A model generated the notes under the pieces. That model was not told the origin of the DNA and did no database searches. It saw only the letters and a program-made list of their open reading frames with translations. The position numbers and the translations under genes were made by a program. From Emiliania huxleyi CCMP1516 (Eukaryota; Haptophyta; Isochrysidales; Noelaerhabdaceae), in the NCBI RefSeq assembly GCF_000372725.1, contig NW_005197877.1:164919-228918 (forward strand): 64,000 bases of DNA, written 5' to 3'. The stretch's first letter is position 1. The number at the start of each line of letters is the position of its first letter. Positions 1 through 12,049 of the stretch are shown one piece after another.

Positions 1-291
1 GCGAGATTCCTTTCCCGGAGGAATCAAAGCCACGTGGCTTTTTGGCCTTGTTTTTCACAAGGATTTTGGTCGACAACCTTCCAAGCGAAGACGTCGACAA
101 CCAACGTGCGGCCATCCACGCACCGCGGCGCCAGTTCGCGTGCCCAGAACCCCACCTCGGCCAGCGCGCGCGCCCCCGCCACGCCCGCGGCGACCCACGG
201 GCCAAACGCCACAGCGCAACGCACGCGCCTCGACGCACGCCGGCCCGACCGGGACTTGACTCGCGGCGCGCCGCTTTTCGCAGGCGCAGCA

Positions 292-1852
292 ATGTCAAAG
301 CTTCCTGAGGATCTCGCTTGGAGCGAGAGTGCCGCCACACTGCTCGCGGAGACGGACAAGACCTCGGTCAAGTCCGTGATCACAACCATCAAGAAGGCGC
401 GCGCACACCTGGGAGAGTCCGTCACCGCGGCCCTGCGCGCCGGCCGCGCGCAGAGAGGCCAGAACGCCCCGCGTCGGCCGTCCGACCGCTCACGCCGTCC
501 GCCTCGCCACCGCAGTCGGCCGATGACAAGGCCAAGAAGGAAGCCTGCATGGAGGCGACCGCCGACCTCGCCAAGTGGGCAAAGGCGCAGGGCGTCTACT
601 GGCCGGAGCCGTACCTCATGACCGTCTTTGACATTGTGATGGCGCTCGTCGCGGACAAGGCGCGAGCCTCGCCGCCCCGCCCGCCGAGCCAGCCGCGGAG
701 CCGCCTCGCCGCCGCCCCGAGCGCCGCGCCGCCGCCCGCTCCTCCGCCTCCGCGCCCGCTTACCGTCGCGGCTGCCGCCTGCCTCGTGCGCAGGACCGCA
801 AAGTGCAGATCAAGGCGGAGCAGGCGGGCGAGGCGATGATGGATGCGCTCAACCCGCTCGCGGTCGACGCCATGCTGCCGATGCTCTTCAAGCAGTTCGA
901 GGAGCACCGCTGGCAGACCAAGCTGGGCGCCGTCAAGATGTTTGCGCGCCTTGCCGAGACGTCGGCCAAGGCGGTCTCGACGCTGCTGCCGACCATCGTC
1001 ATCAAGCTGATGGAGGTGTCGCAGGACCCGAAGCCGTCCATCAAGGAGGAGGCTGTCAAGGCGCTCAAGGCCTGCTGCTCCGTCATCGACAACGCCGACG
1101 TCTACCCGCTGATCGACTCCATCATCTCTGCCAACCTGAACCCCGACACGGAGGGCGAGTCGTGCCTCGACAAGCTCGTCGGCACCACCTACGTCGCGGC
1201 GGTCGACGAGCCGACGCTCGCGCTCATCATGCCGATCCTGATGCGCGGGCTGAAGGTGCGCGGCAACGTCAACATGCAGCGCAAGTCGGCCGTCGTCGTC
1301 GACACTATGTACAAGCTCGTCAACAACCCGGCGGACGCCGCATTCTTCGCGCCCGACCTGGTCGCCACCCTCACCAAGAACATCGACGAGATCTCGGTGC
1401 CCGAGGTGCGCTCCAAGACGGAGGAGGCGCTCATCACCGTCAAGGTGACGCTCGGCGAGTTTGAGGCCGTCAAGGTCGACTGCTCGCCCGTCGAGGTTGA
1501 GGCGGTGCTCTCTGAGATCCTGACTGGCAACGCCTACAACTCGGACGAGGTCTCGCAATGGGTGGCGCAGGTGACCGCGCCGCTCTTCGCGTCGGCGCGG
1601 ACGCGCGTCAACGACATGGTCGTCCCGTACCTCAAGGCCATCGTCTCGGAGGCCGAGGCCATCATCAACGGCGAGCGCTTCCTCGAGGAGGGCGCCAAGA
1701 AGTTTGGCGCCGGCGTCGAGGAGGAGGAGGAGGTCGACCACGACGACCTCGCGGTGCTCTGCGACTGCTCCTTCTCGCTCGCGTACGGTAACCGCGTGCT
1801 GCTGCACAACACCAAGCTCAAGCTCAAGCGCGGCAAGTGCTACGGCCTCATC

Positions 1853-1888
<36 letters not shown>

Positions 1889-3958
1889 TCCATCGCCGCG
1901 GGCATGGTCGAGGGCTTCCCCAAGGAGATCCGCTCCGTCTACGTCGAGTGCGACGTCTCCGCGGCGCACGCGGAGGTGTCGTGCGTCGACTTCATCCACA
2001 TGGACCTGCCCGAGCGCACCAAGGACGAGATCGCCGCCCAGATGACCGCCGTCGGCTTCAAGGAGGACCTGATGTGGGGCCCGGTCGGCGCGCTGTCGGG
2101 CGGCTGGCGCATGCGGCTGGCGCTCTCGCGCGCGATGCTCAAGGAGCCCGAGCTGCTGCTGCTCGACGAGCCGACCAACCACGTCGACGTCCACGGCGTC
2201 GCCTGGCTCACCAAGTACGTGCAGGACCTCTCGGGCAAGGAGATCTCGTCGATGATTGTGTCGCACGACTCTGCGTTCCTCGACGCGGTGGCGCAGGACA
2301 TGTGCCACTACGAGAAGAACCGGAAGCTCAAGGTGTACAAGGGCAACCTCTCCGAGTTTGTCAAGATCATGCCCGAGGCCAAGGCCTACTACGAGCTCGC
2401 GTCGGAGAACATCGCCTTCTCCTTCCCCGACCCGGGCATGCTCGAGGGCGTCACCTCGCGCACGAAGGCGCCGCCTCTCTCCTCCCCCGCCTCTCTCCTC
2501 CCTCGCCCCCGCCCGCCGCTCCTTCGCCGCCGCGGCCGTCCGTCTCGACGGCCCCACATCTCCCCACCTCACCCCACCTCTCCCCACCAAGGCGCTCATC
2601 AAGATGAAGGACGTCTACTTCAAGTACCCCACGCGCGAGGTCAACACGCTCAACCAGATCAACGTGCAGGTGTCGATGGCGTCGCGCGTCGCGGTCATCG
2701 GCGTCAACGGCGCCGGCAAGTCCACCCTCATCAAGCTGATGGTCGGCGAGATCGAGCCCAACGAGGGCGAGGGCGAGCCGTCCATCGTGCGCCACCCCAA
2801 CATGCGGCTGGCGTACGTCGCGCAGCACGCCTTCCACCACATCGAGAACCACCTGGAGCAGACGCCGGTCAACTACATCGAGTGGCGCTTCGCCGGCGGC
2901 ATGGACCGCGAGGGCCTCGCCTCCAACCACCTCGACCTCACCGAGGAGGAGGAGCTGCTCGTCGACAAGAAGCCGGGCCAGGTCGGCATGCTGCGCTCGC
3001 GCCGCAAGGGCAAGAAGGGGCACGAGTACGAGGTGTGCTGGTTCGGCCACAAGGAGGGCGACGAGACGCAGTGGATGAACAAGGACATGCTGCTGCGCTT
3101 CAAGTGGACCGACAACGCCGACAAGAAGAAGCCGGTGTACGACTGCGCGGGCGCGCTGACCAAGCTGATGATGGGCGTCGACGAGCGCATCGCCTTTGAG
3201 CAGTCGGGCATCGCCACCAAGAAGCTGACCGCGCTCAACATCCAGAAGCACCTCGACAACTTCAACCTCGAGATGCAGTTCGGCACCTACTCCAAGATCG
3301 GCGCGCTCTCGGGCGGCCAGAAGGTCACCGCCACCCCCATCCCCGCCCCCACCCTCCCCGCCTCCGCCTTCGCCGCCGCCGCCATCTCCACCGCCCCCAT
3401 CCCCGCCTCCCCCGCCTCCGCCTTCCCCTTCCCCACCATCCCCTTCCCCACCATCCCCACCCCCGCCCTCCCCGCCACCGCCTTCAGGTCAAGGTTGTGC
3501 TCGCGGCGGCCATGTGGATGGAGCCGCACATCATCATCCTCGACGAGCCGACCAACTTCCTGGACCGCGACTCGCTCGGCGCGCTCGCCACGGCGGTCAA
3601 GAACTACGCCGGCGGCTGCATCATCATCTCCCACCAGCGCGAGTTCTACTCCGCCCTCTGCCCCGAGGTTTGGTCGGTGGTGGACGGCCGCTGCACCGTC
3701 TCGGGCTCCGAGTGGATGGACGCCGCCGAGAAGGCGCGCAAAAAGGCGGAGAAGGAGGCGGCCAAGAACGCGTCGCTCACAAAGGAGGACAAGTTCGACG
3801 CGTTTGGCAACAAGATCGAGGAGAAGCAGGCGCTCAAGAAGATCCCCAAGTCGGAGCTCAAGAAGCTCAAGAAGCGCGTGGCCGAGATGCGCAAGGCGGG
3901 CCAGGAGGTGTACACCGACGAGGAGGTCGAGAAGGAGGGCTACGAGCCGATCGTCTAG
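292..3958 (+). CDS. eEF3: Translation elongation factor 3 (ABC-F ATPase, eEF3)
   Basis: ATPase that binds the ribosome and helps release deacylated tRNA from the E site. Five exons are supported by protein similarity: 292-420, 516-659, 794-2467, 2592-3323 and 3488-3958, giving about 1049 residues (fungal eEF3 is about 1044). The order seen is N-terminal HEAT-like helices, a first ABC domain (Walker A GPNGAGKST, signature LSGGW, Walker B LLLLDEPTNH), then a second ABC domain (GVNGAGKST, LSGGQK, IIILDEPTNFLD). A chromodomain-like insert (EYEVCWFG) sits in the second ABC domain, and the lysine-rich C-terminus is the usual ribosome-binding tail. The joins at 659/794 and 2467/2592 use GC donors (AAG|GC); the 3323/3488 join is GT-AG. 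The first join (420/516, GT-AG) is the least certain. eEF3 was first known from fungi but also occurs in several algal and oomycete lineages. Confidence 0.93.
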
Positions 3959-4508
3959 CCGTGTCCACCTTGCCGCGCCGCCAGCCGCGCCCGCCCCCAG
4001 TGTGGGGGCGACGGGCAGGGCGCCGGGCGCTGGCGCCCGCACGCGACGCGCGAGGGAGTCCGGAGGAGCCGGGCGTTTGGGGGTTTTCGGCTACCACCCC
4101 CTTGCGCCCGGCGCCCGTCTCCGCGCGGCCCGCTATTTGGTGTGCGATGCCAGCGCCTTCCGCCCCACGCCGCCGCTCCCGGCACCGGGGGTTCGCGGCT
4201 GCCGCCCCTGCACTTCTATCACTTCTCTCGAGTGTCACTATTGTTCTTGTGTGTGCCGTCTACGTCCCGTGTCCTACCGCATGCGTGTAATTTCGGAGGA
4301 GTAAGAAGTCTGCTACAGCTTTTTTTCGCCGTTTTTGGCGAACAAACACACGCCCATAGCCCCCTCTGCAACTCTATCGCCCCTGCATCTCCACATCTTC
4401 TCAGGTGTCACGCGTTGCCTCCTTGTTCGGAGAGAGAGAGAGAGAGAGAGACTGCTGGCGCGTCTGCACGGCGTGCCCCTGCCCGTAAAGAGCCGGAACC
4501 CACTGCCG
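3959..4508. other. Intergenic spacer
   Basis: Space between the eEF3 stop and the ankyrin-kinase start. It holds a short (GA)n tract at about 4431-4451 and no recognisable gene. Confidence 0.6.
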
Positions 4509-7191
4509 ATGGTGTTTGCTGCAGCCCCCGACGCGGTCGTGCTGGCGGCGGAGCATGGCGAGGAGGAGGCGGTGCTGGCGTGGCTTGACGGCGGCGGGCG
4601 GGTCGACGCGACGTACGAGAGAGACGAGGTGAGCGGCCTCACGCTGCTGATGGACGCCGCCATGCACGGCCAGGAGCGGTTGGTCGAGTTGTTGCTGCGG
4701 CACGGCGCGAAGGTCAACCTGCAGAGCAGCGACGGCGGCACCGCGCTGATGTTCGCCGCCTACTACGGCCACGAGCGGGTGGCCCACTTGCTGATTCGGC
4801 ACGGCGCGGAGATCAGCTTGCTGAACATCGACGGCTCCTCCGTGCTGATGATCGCCGCCCGCAGCGGCCACGAGCGGGTGGTCGAGCTGCTGATACGGCG
4901 CGGGGCGAACTTCAATCTGCAGGACAGCGAAGGCCTAACCGCGCTGATGTACGCCGCTCTCTTCAACCACCCCGCCGTCGTGCGGCGCTTACTGCGGGCT
5001 GGCGCAGACACGGCGGCGCGCACGGTTATCGGCAAGACGGCGCTGCAGATGGCCAAGGCGAAGGGCCACGCCGAGTGCGTCGAGGCCTTCAAGAAGCACG
5101 TCCAGGAGGTGTTGGCGGGACGGCCCACGGCGACGGCAGCCGGCGGCGAAGGCGCAGGCGGCGCTTCCTCCGGCGACGCTTCCTCGGCTGGATCGAGAGT
5201 CGCGACGACGCTATCTCCAGCGGTGGCGGCGGAGCGGGCGTCGAGCAGTGCCGCGGCAGCCCCCGATGCGCTCATCGCAGCAGCGGAGGGTGGCGAGGAG
5301 GAGGCGGTGCTGGCGTGGCTCGAGGGCGGCGGGCGGGCCGACGCCACGTACGAGAGAGGCGGCATGAGCGGCATCACGCTGCTGATGGGCGCCGCCATGT
5401 ACGGCCAGGAGCGGATAGTCGAGCTGCTGCTCCGGCGCGGGGCGAAGATCAACCTGCAGACCAGCGTCGGCTGGACCGCGCTGATGATCGCCGCCTTCTT
5501 CAACCGCCCCGCCGTCGTGCGGCGCTTGCTGCGGGCGGGCGCAGACGCGGCGCCTACCTTTGACGGCAAGACGGCGCTTCAGCTGGCCAAGGAGAATGGC
5601 CATGACGAGTGCGTCAAGGTCTTGGCTGAGGCGGCGGCGGCGGAGGGCCGAGCAGGGGCCGGCGCTTGCTCGGGCGCGGCAGCGGCAGCTGAGGACGCGC
5701 CGCTGCTCGGCCAGCGAGTCGTGCTCGATGGGCTCTCGGCCCGCCCCGAGCTCAACGGGCGGTTGGGTGTGGCGCGGAGCTTCGAGGGCGGGCGGTACGC
5801 GGTGGCGCTCGAGGGCGGCGGCGAGAGCGTGCGGGTGCGGCCCGGTAATCTGTCGCCGGCTGCGGCGGGGCGGGCGTCGAGCGGTGTCGTGGCAGCCCCC
5901 GATGCGGTCGTGGCAGCGGCTCATCGAGGCGATGAGGAGGCGGTGCTGGCGTGGCTCGACAGTAGCGGGCGGGTCGACGCGACGTACGAGAGAGGCGACG
6001 TGTGCGGTATCACGCTGCTGATGGGCGCCGCCGTGTGCGGCCACGAGCGGCTGGTCGAGCTGTTGCTGCAGCACGGCGCGAAGATCGACCAGCAGAACAG
6101 CGACGGCGGCACCGCGCTGATGTTCGCCGCCCGCAGCGGCCACGAGCGGGTGGTCGATTTGCTGCTGCGGCACGGCGCTGAGATCAACCTGCAGAGGAGC
6201 GACGGCGTCACCGCGCTGATGGCCGCCGCCGACAACGGCCACGAGGGTGTGGTTGAGCTGCTGATACGGCACGGCGCTGAGATCAACCTGCAGGACATCA
6301 AAGGCTTCACCGCGCTGATGTACGCCGCCCTCCTCAACCGCCCCGCCGTCGTGCGGCGCTTGCTGCGGGCGGGCGCAGACGTGGCGCCTACTGTTGCCGG
6401 CAGGGCGGCGCTTCAGTTTGCCCAGGGGGAGGGCCACGCCGAGTGCGTGCGCGCGTTCGAGGAGCACTCGTCGACCGCAGCAGAGGCGGAGGGGGAGGCG
6501 GCGGTCGCAGAATCAGCCGAACAGGCCGCGGCGGCCACGCGCGAGGTGGCAGCGGCTGCGGAGGCGGCGGAGGCGCGCAATGCTGCCGAGGCGGCGCTGC
6601 GTGAGGCGGTTGAGGCGTGCGAGCGAGGCGACGCCGATCTCGAGGCGCTCAGGGCGGCGATCAACGCGAACACCCAGGCCGCCGACGGCTCGGAGGCGCT
6701 GCGGGCGGCGCGGCGGCTGCGCGACGAGCTGGCGGAGCGAAAGACCCGCGAGGCCAGGGCGCTGAAGCGGCAGCGGCAGAAGGAGGAGAAGGCGGCGGCG
6801 AGGCAGGCGGCGGCGGCTGAGCGGGCAGCGGAGGAGGACGAGGCGCGGGCGGCGGACGAGGCGCGGGCGGCGGAGGAAGCGGATCGGGTGGTAGCAGAGG
6901 CTGCGGCGGCGCGGGCGGCGGAGGAGGCGGAGGCGGCGTCGCGGGCAAGGGAGGAGGCAGAGGCGCGGGCAAGGGAGGAGGCAGAGGCGCGGGCAAGGGA
7001 GGAGGCAGAGGCGCGGGCAAGGGAGGAGGCAGAGGCGAAGGCGAGGGAGGAGGCGGCAAGGGAGAGGGAGGAGGCGAGGGTGAGGGCGGAGGCGGAGGCG
7101 GCGGAGGTGGCGGCGGCGGAGGCAGCGGCGGAGGTGGCGGCCATAGAGGCGGCAGTGGCGGCCGTGGCGGCGGCGGAGGCTCAAGAGGCGG

Positions 7192-7222
<31 letters not shown>

Positions 7223-8594
7223 AGCGAAAGCTTCGGCGAGTGTCGCCGCCCTCGCCGCCGCCGCCGCGCCGCCCGCCGCCGTCCCTCTCGACGAGCTCAT
7301 CGCGGCGACTGACGGTTTTGCCGAGGCGCGCAAGGTGGGCGAGGGAGGTTTTGGGCGCGTCTACCGCGCCGACGCGCTGCCGTCGCTTCCTCGCGTCGCT
7401 TGCGGGTTCGCCGTCAAGACGGCGCTGGTTGGTGTCGGCGCCCAAGGCCTCGCCGAGCTGCAGAGCGAGGTGCGCACGCTCAGCGCGGCGTGCCACCCGT
7501 CCCTGCTCCCTCTCCTCGGCGCTTGCTTGGCACCGGCGAGAGCGTGCCTCGTCTACCCCCTCTGCCGCGGCGGCAGCCTCGAGGACCGCCTCTACCGCGC
7601 TCCAGCCGCATTGCAGCGGCTCCGCATGCTCGGCTTCGAGACGCCGCCTCCGCCGCTCTCCTCCGCCGCACGGCTCCGCGTGCTGCGCGACGCCGCGAGC
7701 GCGCTGCATTACTTGCACAGCTGCTCTCCGATGATCCTGCACCGCGATGTTTCGGCGGGCAACATCCTGCTCGACGAGCGCGGCAACGGCTACCTCGCCG
7801 ACGTGGGCCTCGCGCGCGCGGCAGAGGCGACGGCCGGCAGCAATGGACAGGTCTCGCACCTGTCGACGCAGCGTATCTTTGGCAAGCCAGGCTACATGGA
7901 CCCGATCATCACGCAGGATGGCCAGGCCAGCGTGCTGACCGACGGCTATGCGCTCGGCATCACGCTGCTCGTCGCCCTGACCGGCCGCGGCGCTCTGGGT
8001 TTGCTCAACGCGTGCGAGGATGAATTGGAGGAGCCCGACACGGCGGAGCGCATCGCGGCTGCCGACGCGGGCTGGTCGGCGGCGCAGGCCGAGGAGCTGG
8101 CGCGGCTCGTGGTCGGGCTGGCATACGAGCGGAAGAAGAAGCGGATGCCGCTCGCAGAGGCGCTGCCGCGGCTGGAGGCGCTAGTCGAAGCGGCGGTGGA
8201 GGTGGGGGAGACGGCGGCAGCCGAGGAGCGCCTGTGTGACCTCTGCTGGGACGCGCCGCGCTCGGTCCGCTTCGCGTGCGGCCACGCTCTGTACTGTGAG
8301 ACATGTGTGCCTCGCGTGCTGGAGCGCGACACCAACTGCCCGGCCTGCCGCCAGCCGGCGCTGCCCATCGTCGCAACTGGGCGGCTGGTGGCGGCGCAGA
8401 CGACGTTTGTCCACCAGCCGCCCTCGCGCACCGTGCCCCAGGCTCAGCCCGTGGGCGCCACGGAGGCGGTCGGTAGGCGAGGGGGGAGAGGGGGGCGCGG
8501 TGGGCGCGATGGGCGGGGTGGGCGGGGTGGGCGGGGTGGGCGGGGTGGGCGGGGTGGGCGTGGGAGGCCACGGGACGAGGGGCGTGGCGCGTAA
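4509..8594 (+). CDS. Ankyrin-repeat / Pelle-IRAK-like kinase / RING-finger fusion protein
   Basis: Single open frame of 1361 residues from the first ATG (MVFAAAPDAV). Three blocks of ankyrin repeats lie at roughly residues 7-200, 255-380 and 460-650. A small-barrel segment (RVVLDGLSARPELNG, about 400-455) separates blocks two and three. An Ala/Glu/Arg-rich, probably coiled-coil segment (about 660-920) leads to a protein kinase domain of the receptor-like/Pelle type starting LDELIAATDGF, with the glycine loop GEGGFGRVY, the ATP-site lysine in FAVKTAL and the catalytic loop HRDVSAGN. The DFG motif is replaced by DVG. A C3HC4 RING finger (CDLC...CGHALYCETC...CPAC, about 1242-1285) follows, then a Gly/Arg-rich tail. 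The likely role is a scaffold that couples kinase signalling to ubiquitin ligation; this is inference. An upstream extension would need a TTG start, so the ATG is preferred. Confidence 0.88.
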
Positions 8595-11131
8595 ATGGTT
8601 TACAGTACGTCAACCGCAGGGTGTGGAGGCTGAGTACACGGAAAATCGCCCTCACAGCTCACTGGACCTGCTGCGTGGGGAGAGCTCTCTGTCTGCTCTA
8701 CTGAGAGTGCGCGAGACTCAGTCACCTCACACCTGTACAGTGCGAGAGCGACACTTGCTTGAAGCTTGGCGACTGCGGGAAAACAGTGAGACTAGGCGGT
8801 GTGACTCTGAGGTGAAGCCACGCTACCAGCGCTCATCGTCCTCTAGCCTCAGTCGCGCGCACGCGTGCGCCGCGCGCCGCCGCCGCCGCCGCCGCCGCCG
8901 CCCCCGGCCCCGCTCTCCCCTTCAATGCTGTCTTAAGGTCCGACCTGTGGGCACTGCCTGCGCTCGGCACCGGGCACCGCCTCGGTATACAAAATGCGCC
9001 TGCGGGCGGACCCTCCAGATGCAGATCACAGCATAGTTGTGCTGGCGAGGACGATGGCTTCTAAGGAAGCCGTCGTCTGCGCCTTGTCTGTCGTGTGAAT
9101 CGTGCGTGTGCGAGAGCCTTGGGTAGTGAAATACTACGCTCGCCGCGAGGCTGCACCACGCTGCTGCTCTTCCTCTTCAAATTGGATCCTTTTGAACACA
9201 GGCACAGCGCGCACCCCGCCCCGCTCGCAGGGCGTGCATCACACGTTTACAGCACGATTCACGCGACGCCCTTTCCGCGCGCGGCGAGGGTGGGCCGCCG
9301 CGGCGTTCCCGCTCCTCGTCGCCCGAGACGCGCCGCCTGCAAAGCGGGCCTCATCTGCCGGACGAGATCACGAATGAGGCACCCGCTAGCGGGCCGGACG
9401 ATTGGGATGGGGCTGCGAGTTGGCACCAAGAGGCTTTGATTCTTACGACCCTCACCCTCAAGTCAGGTGTGCACTCTGCAGCTAGTACTTGTGTGCTCAC
9501 ACCACGACTATACTGTGGGGGGTGCCGAGCATGATGTATGTGCGCGTCTGTGCGTGTGTGGGACAGACGTTGTTGTCCTATGCGCGGGGCTTCCCGCGGG
9601 GACCGAAGACGTAACAGCAGCGGGCTACTGGCTTCGCCCGGATTACTGGCTTCGCCCGGACGGTCCACACCTTGGTCCTTTCGCCTGCGTGGGGGTGGTG
9701 CGGGATGCGCGTGTCAGCAAGCCTAGTTTCACCTCCCCAACCCCGCAGGCGCGCCGACGTGCTGCCCGAGCGCGTTTGGAGGCAGCAGCAGCTCCTCGCG
9801 AGGCGCCTTCGGAGGGGTGCCACAGCCCTTTCCCAGCCGCGCGCGAGTTGAGCTCCGATTTGCGCTCTTTTTCGCACACGCCCGACGCTAGTAGGTGAGG
9901 ATCGACCATCCTCCGCAAGCAGGGCTTCGTCGGGCGCGTCTTCGTCGAGCGGTGGTGCATCTCCCATGCTCCCACCCGCGCCCTCCTGGCAGCCCGCCCG
10001 CGGCCCACACCGACGCCCTCACGGGCTCACCCTAGTCGTAGGTGCGGTTTTTTTGCGTGCCCCCCGTCGATACGGGGCGCTGGGCGATGGCTGGGCTTGT
10101 CGCCGGGCGAGCTGGCCCCTCAGTCGGCCGCGGAGCGGAGATGCAAAATCGAGGCGGCGCGGCCCCTGCGCGCAGCCTATCCGGCCGGCGCGCGCATGGT
10201 TCCGTAGCCCGTCTAGTGCCTCACTGACCAACTCCAGCGCTACGGTGCACGTGGCCGGTGTGGTACTGCTACTGGGGCTGGGCAGCCTTGGGGCCGGCGG
10301 AGACCGCCGTCTAGCGGTCGCACTAGTCGGATATCGTTGTTTGACCTGTTTGTTCAACGGTTGTTTGACCATACTTTGAGCCTTAATTATTAATTCGAGT
10401 TTGGGTCTCTGAGGTCGATACTAGCGTCTATAACTTGCCACAAGCATGCTTTACAAAAGTCCTGCTGAGCGGGACTCGCAGAACCACCGTCCGCGCGCGC
10501 TGTGAACAGCGCCGTGGTCAATCACTGTTCAACGTCGTTGAACACGTGACGGTCCAGTAACCGCTCGACTCCGCGCGCGGGGCCACGGCGGAAAACGGGC
10601 GCGCGGGTGCCCGGGCGCAAGCGGGCGCGGATTTGGCGCCCGGGGAGGAGGGGGGGGGGGGGGGTAGTGTCCCAAAGTTGAAATTTCGGCTGTACTCCAG
10701 AGCCGCCAATTCTCGCGTGAGTGTGAGTACACACACCAATTAGGTAGGTAGGTAGTAAGGTGAAGAACAGCCAGGCTCGGACTGGACACCAACGCGGTAT
10801 GGGTGGACGCTGGACAGATGATGACGACACGCACGAGCGACACACAGACACAAACAAGCTCACAAGACACACAGCCAGCTGGCTGCCACACACCCTGAGT
10901 CGGCGTACACATAACTCAGGGCCACATCCTCCCTGTCGCCCCCCCCAGCACTCCACGGTGCCAAGGGCACAAACAAGGGCACAACTCAAACAACAGACGA
11001 CAAGAAGTGACATGTGAGGCTAGAGCAATTCTCGCTCGAAGCTCGTCGAGAAAAGAAACCGCGGTGCCATCACACCGCCCGGTCACCTTCCCAGAGGTTG
11101 CCTTCTGTCCTTAGGGGTCACAGACAGACAT
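8595..11131. other. Gene-poor spacer with low-complexity tracts
   Basis: No convincing coding region was found on either strand; the open frames here are GC-driven and lack domain signals. It contains a short direct repeat (GGCTTCGCCCGGA twice, about 9635-9660), a poly-G run near 10648 and the first copy of dispersed repeat A. Confidence 0.5.
10742..10874 (+). repeat. Dispersed repeat A, copy 1
   Basis: About 115-130 bp. A shared core (GAACAGCCAGGCTCGGACTG, then GGTATGGGTGGACG, then CGACACACAGACACA) recurs at about 26835-26950 and 39051-39168 in the same orientation with a few substitutions. No coding potential is visible. It is probably a short non-autonomous mobile element or the end of a larger one. 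Confidence 0.75.
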
Positions 11132-12049
11132 ATGGCGACCCTCGCCGGCCGCACGCTCGTCGTGACCGGCGGCAGCCGCGGCATTGGTCTCGCCATCGCA
11201 AAGCGCGCCGCGGCGGACGGCGCCAACATCGTCATCGCCGCCAAGACGGCGGCGCCGCACGCCACGCTGCCCGGCACCATCCACACGGCCGCAAAGGAGT
11301 GCGAAGAGGCTGGCGCACCAAAGGCGCTCGCAATACAGTGCGACATCATGGACGACGCTGCCATCGAGCGGATGGTCGCCGCGACGGTCGGCGAGTTTGG
11401 CGGGATCGACATCCTCATCAACAACGCATCGGCCATCGACAACAGCGGGACGCTGGAAATCCGCGCGAAAAAGTATCATTTGATGCACCAGATCAACGGG
11501 CGCGGAACCTTCTGGACGTCCAAGCTCTGCCTCCCTCACCTGCTCAAGAGCAGCAACCCGCACGTGCTCAACCTCTCACCGCCGCTCGACCTCGACCCAC
11601 GGTGGTTTAAGATGGGTGGCGTGGCATACACGATGGCAAAGTACAACATGAGCATGTGCGCCCTGGGCATGGCTGAGGAATTCAAGGGCCAGGTCGCGTT
11701 CAACTGCTTGTGGCCAAGGACCGCCATCGCCACGGCGGCCATCAAGATGCTCGCTGGCGAGCTGGGCGTCTCCGCCTCGCGCAGCGTCGACATCATGGCG
11801 GACGCGGCGCACTGGATCCTCACGCAGCGGAGCGGCGAGTGCAGCGGCAACACCTTCATCGACGACGAGGTGCTCACGCAGAGGGCCGGCATGAGCGAGG
11901 CGGATCTCGACAAATACCGCGTCTCGCGACTCGTGCCGCTCATGCCCGACTTCTACGTGGGCGACCCGGCGGCGCTGGAAAAGTACGTCGACGGCGCGCG
12001 AAAGATGCAGGGGATGGTCGGCGCATTTACGTCCGCCTTCAAAAAATAG
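11132..12049 (+). CDS. Short-chain dehydrogenase/reductase, HSDL2-like
   Basis: Intronless 305-residue frame with a clean ATG. It shows the SDR Rossmann motif TGGSRGIG near the N-terminus, the NNAS motif (LINNASAID) and the active-site Tyr-x3-Lys as YTMAK. The C-terminal half (NTFIDDEVL, then the PDFYVGDP region) matches the SDR domain of hydroxysteroid dehydrogenase-like protein 2, which in animals is peroxisomal and linked to lipid metabolism. The SCP2 domain of animal HSDL2 is missing, as in many protist and bacterial homologues. The C-terminus (AFKK) is not a canonical PTS1. The substrate is unknown. Confidence 0.92.
   Translation: MATLAGRTLVVTGGSRGIGLAIAKRAAADGANIVIAAKTAAPHATLPGTIHTAAKECEEAGAPKALAIQCDIMDDAAIERMVAATVGEFGGIDILINNASAIDNSGTLEIRAKKYHLMHQINGRGTFWTSKLCLPHLLKSSNPHVLNLSPPLDLDPRWFKMGGVAYTMAKYNMSMCALGMAEEFKGQVAFNCLWPRTAIATAAIKMLAGELGVSASRSVDIMADAAHWILTQRSGECSGNTFIDDEVLTQRAGMSEADLDKYRVSRLVPLMPDFYVGDPAALEKYVDGARKMQGMVGAFTSAFKK

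Noticed and set aside
596-2602. 668-residue minus-strand frame
   Set aside because: It is the antisense shadow of the eEF3 coding sequence, rich in Arg/His/Val/Leu as expected for GC3-rich antisense.
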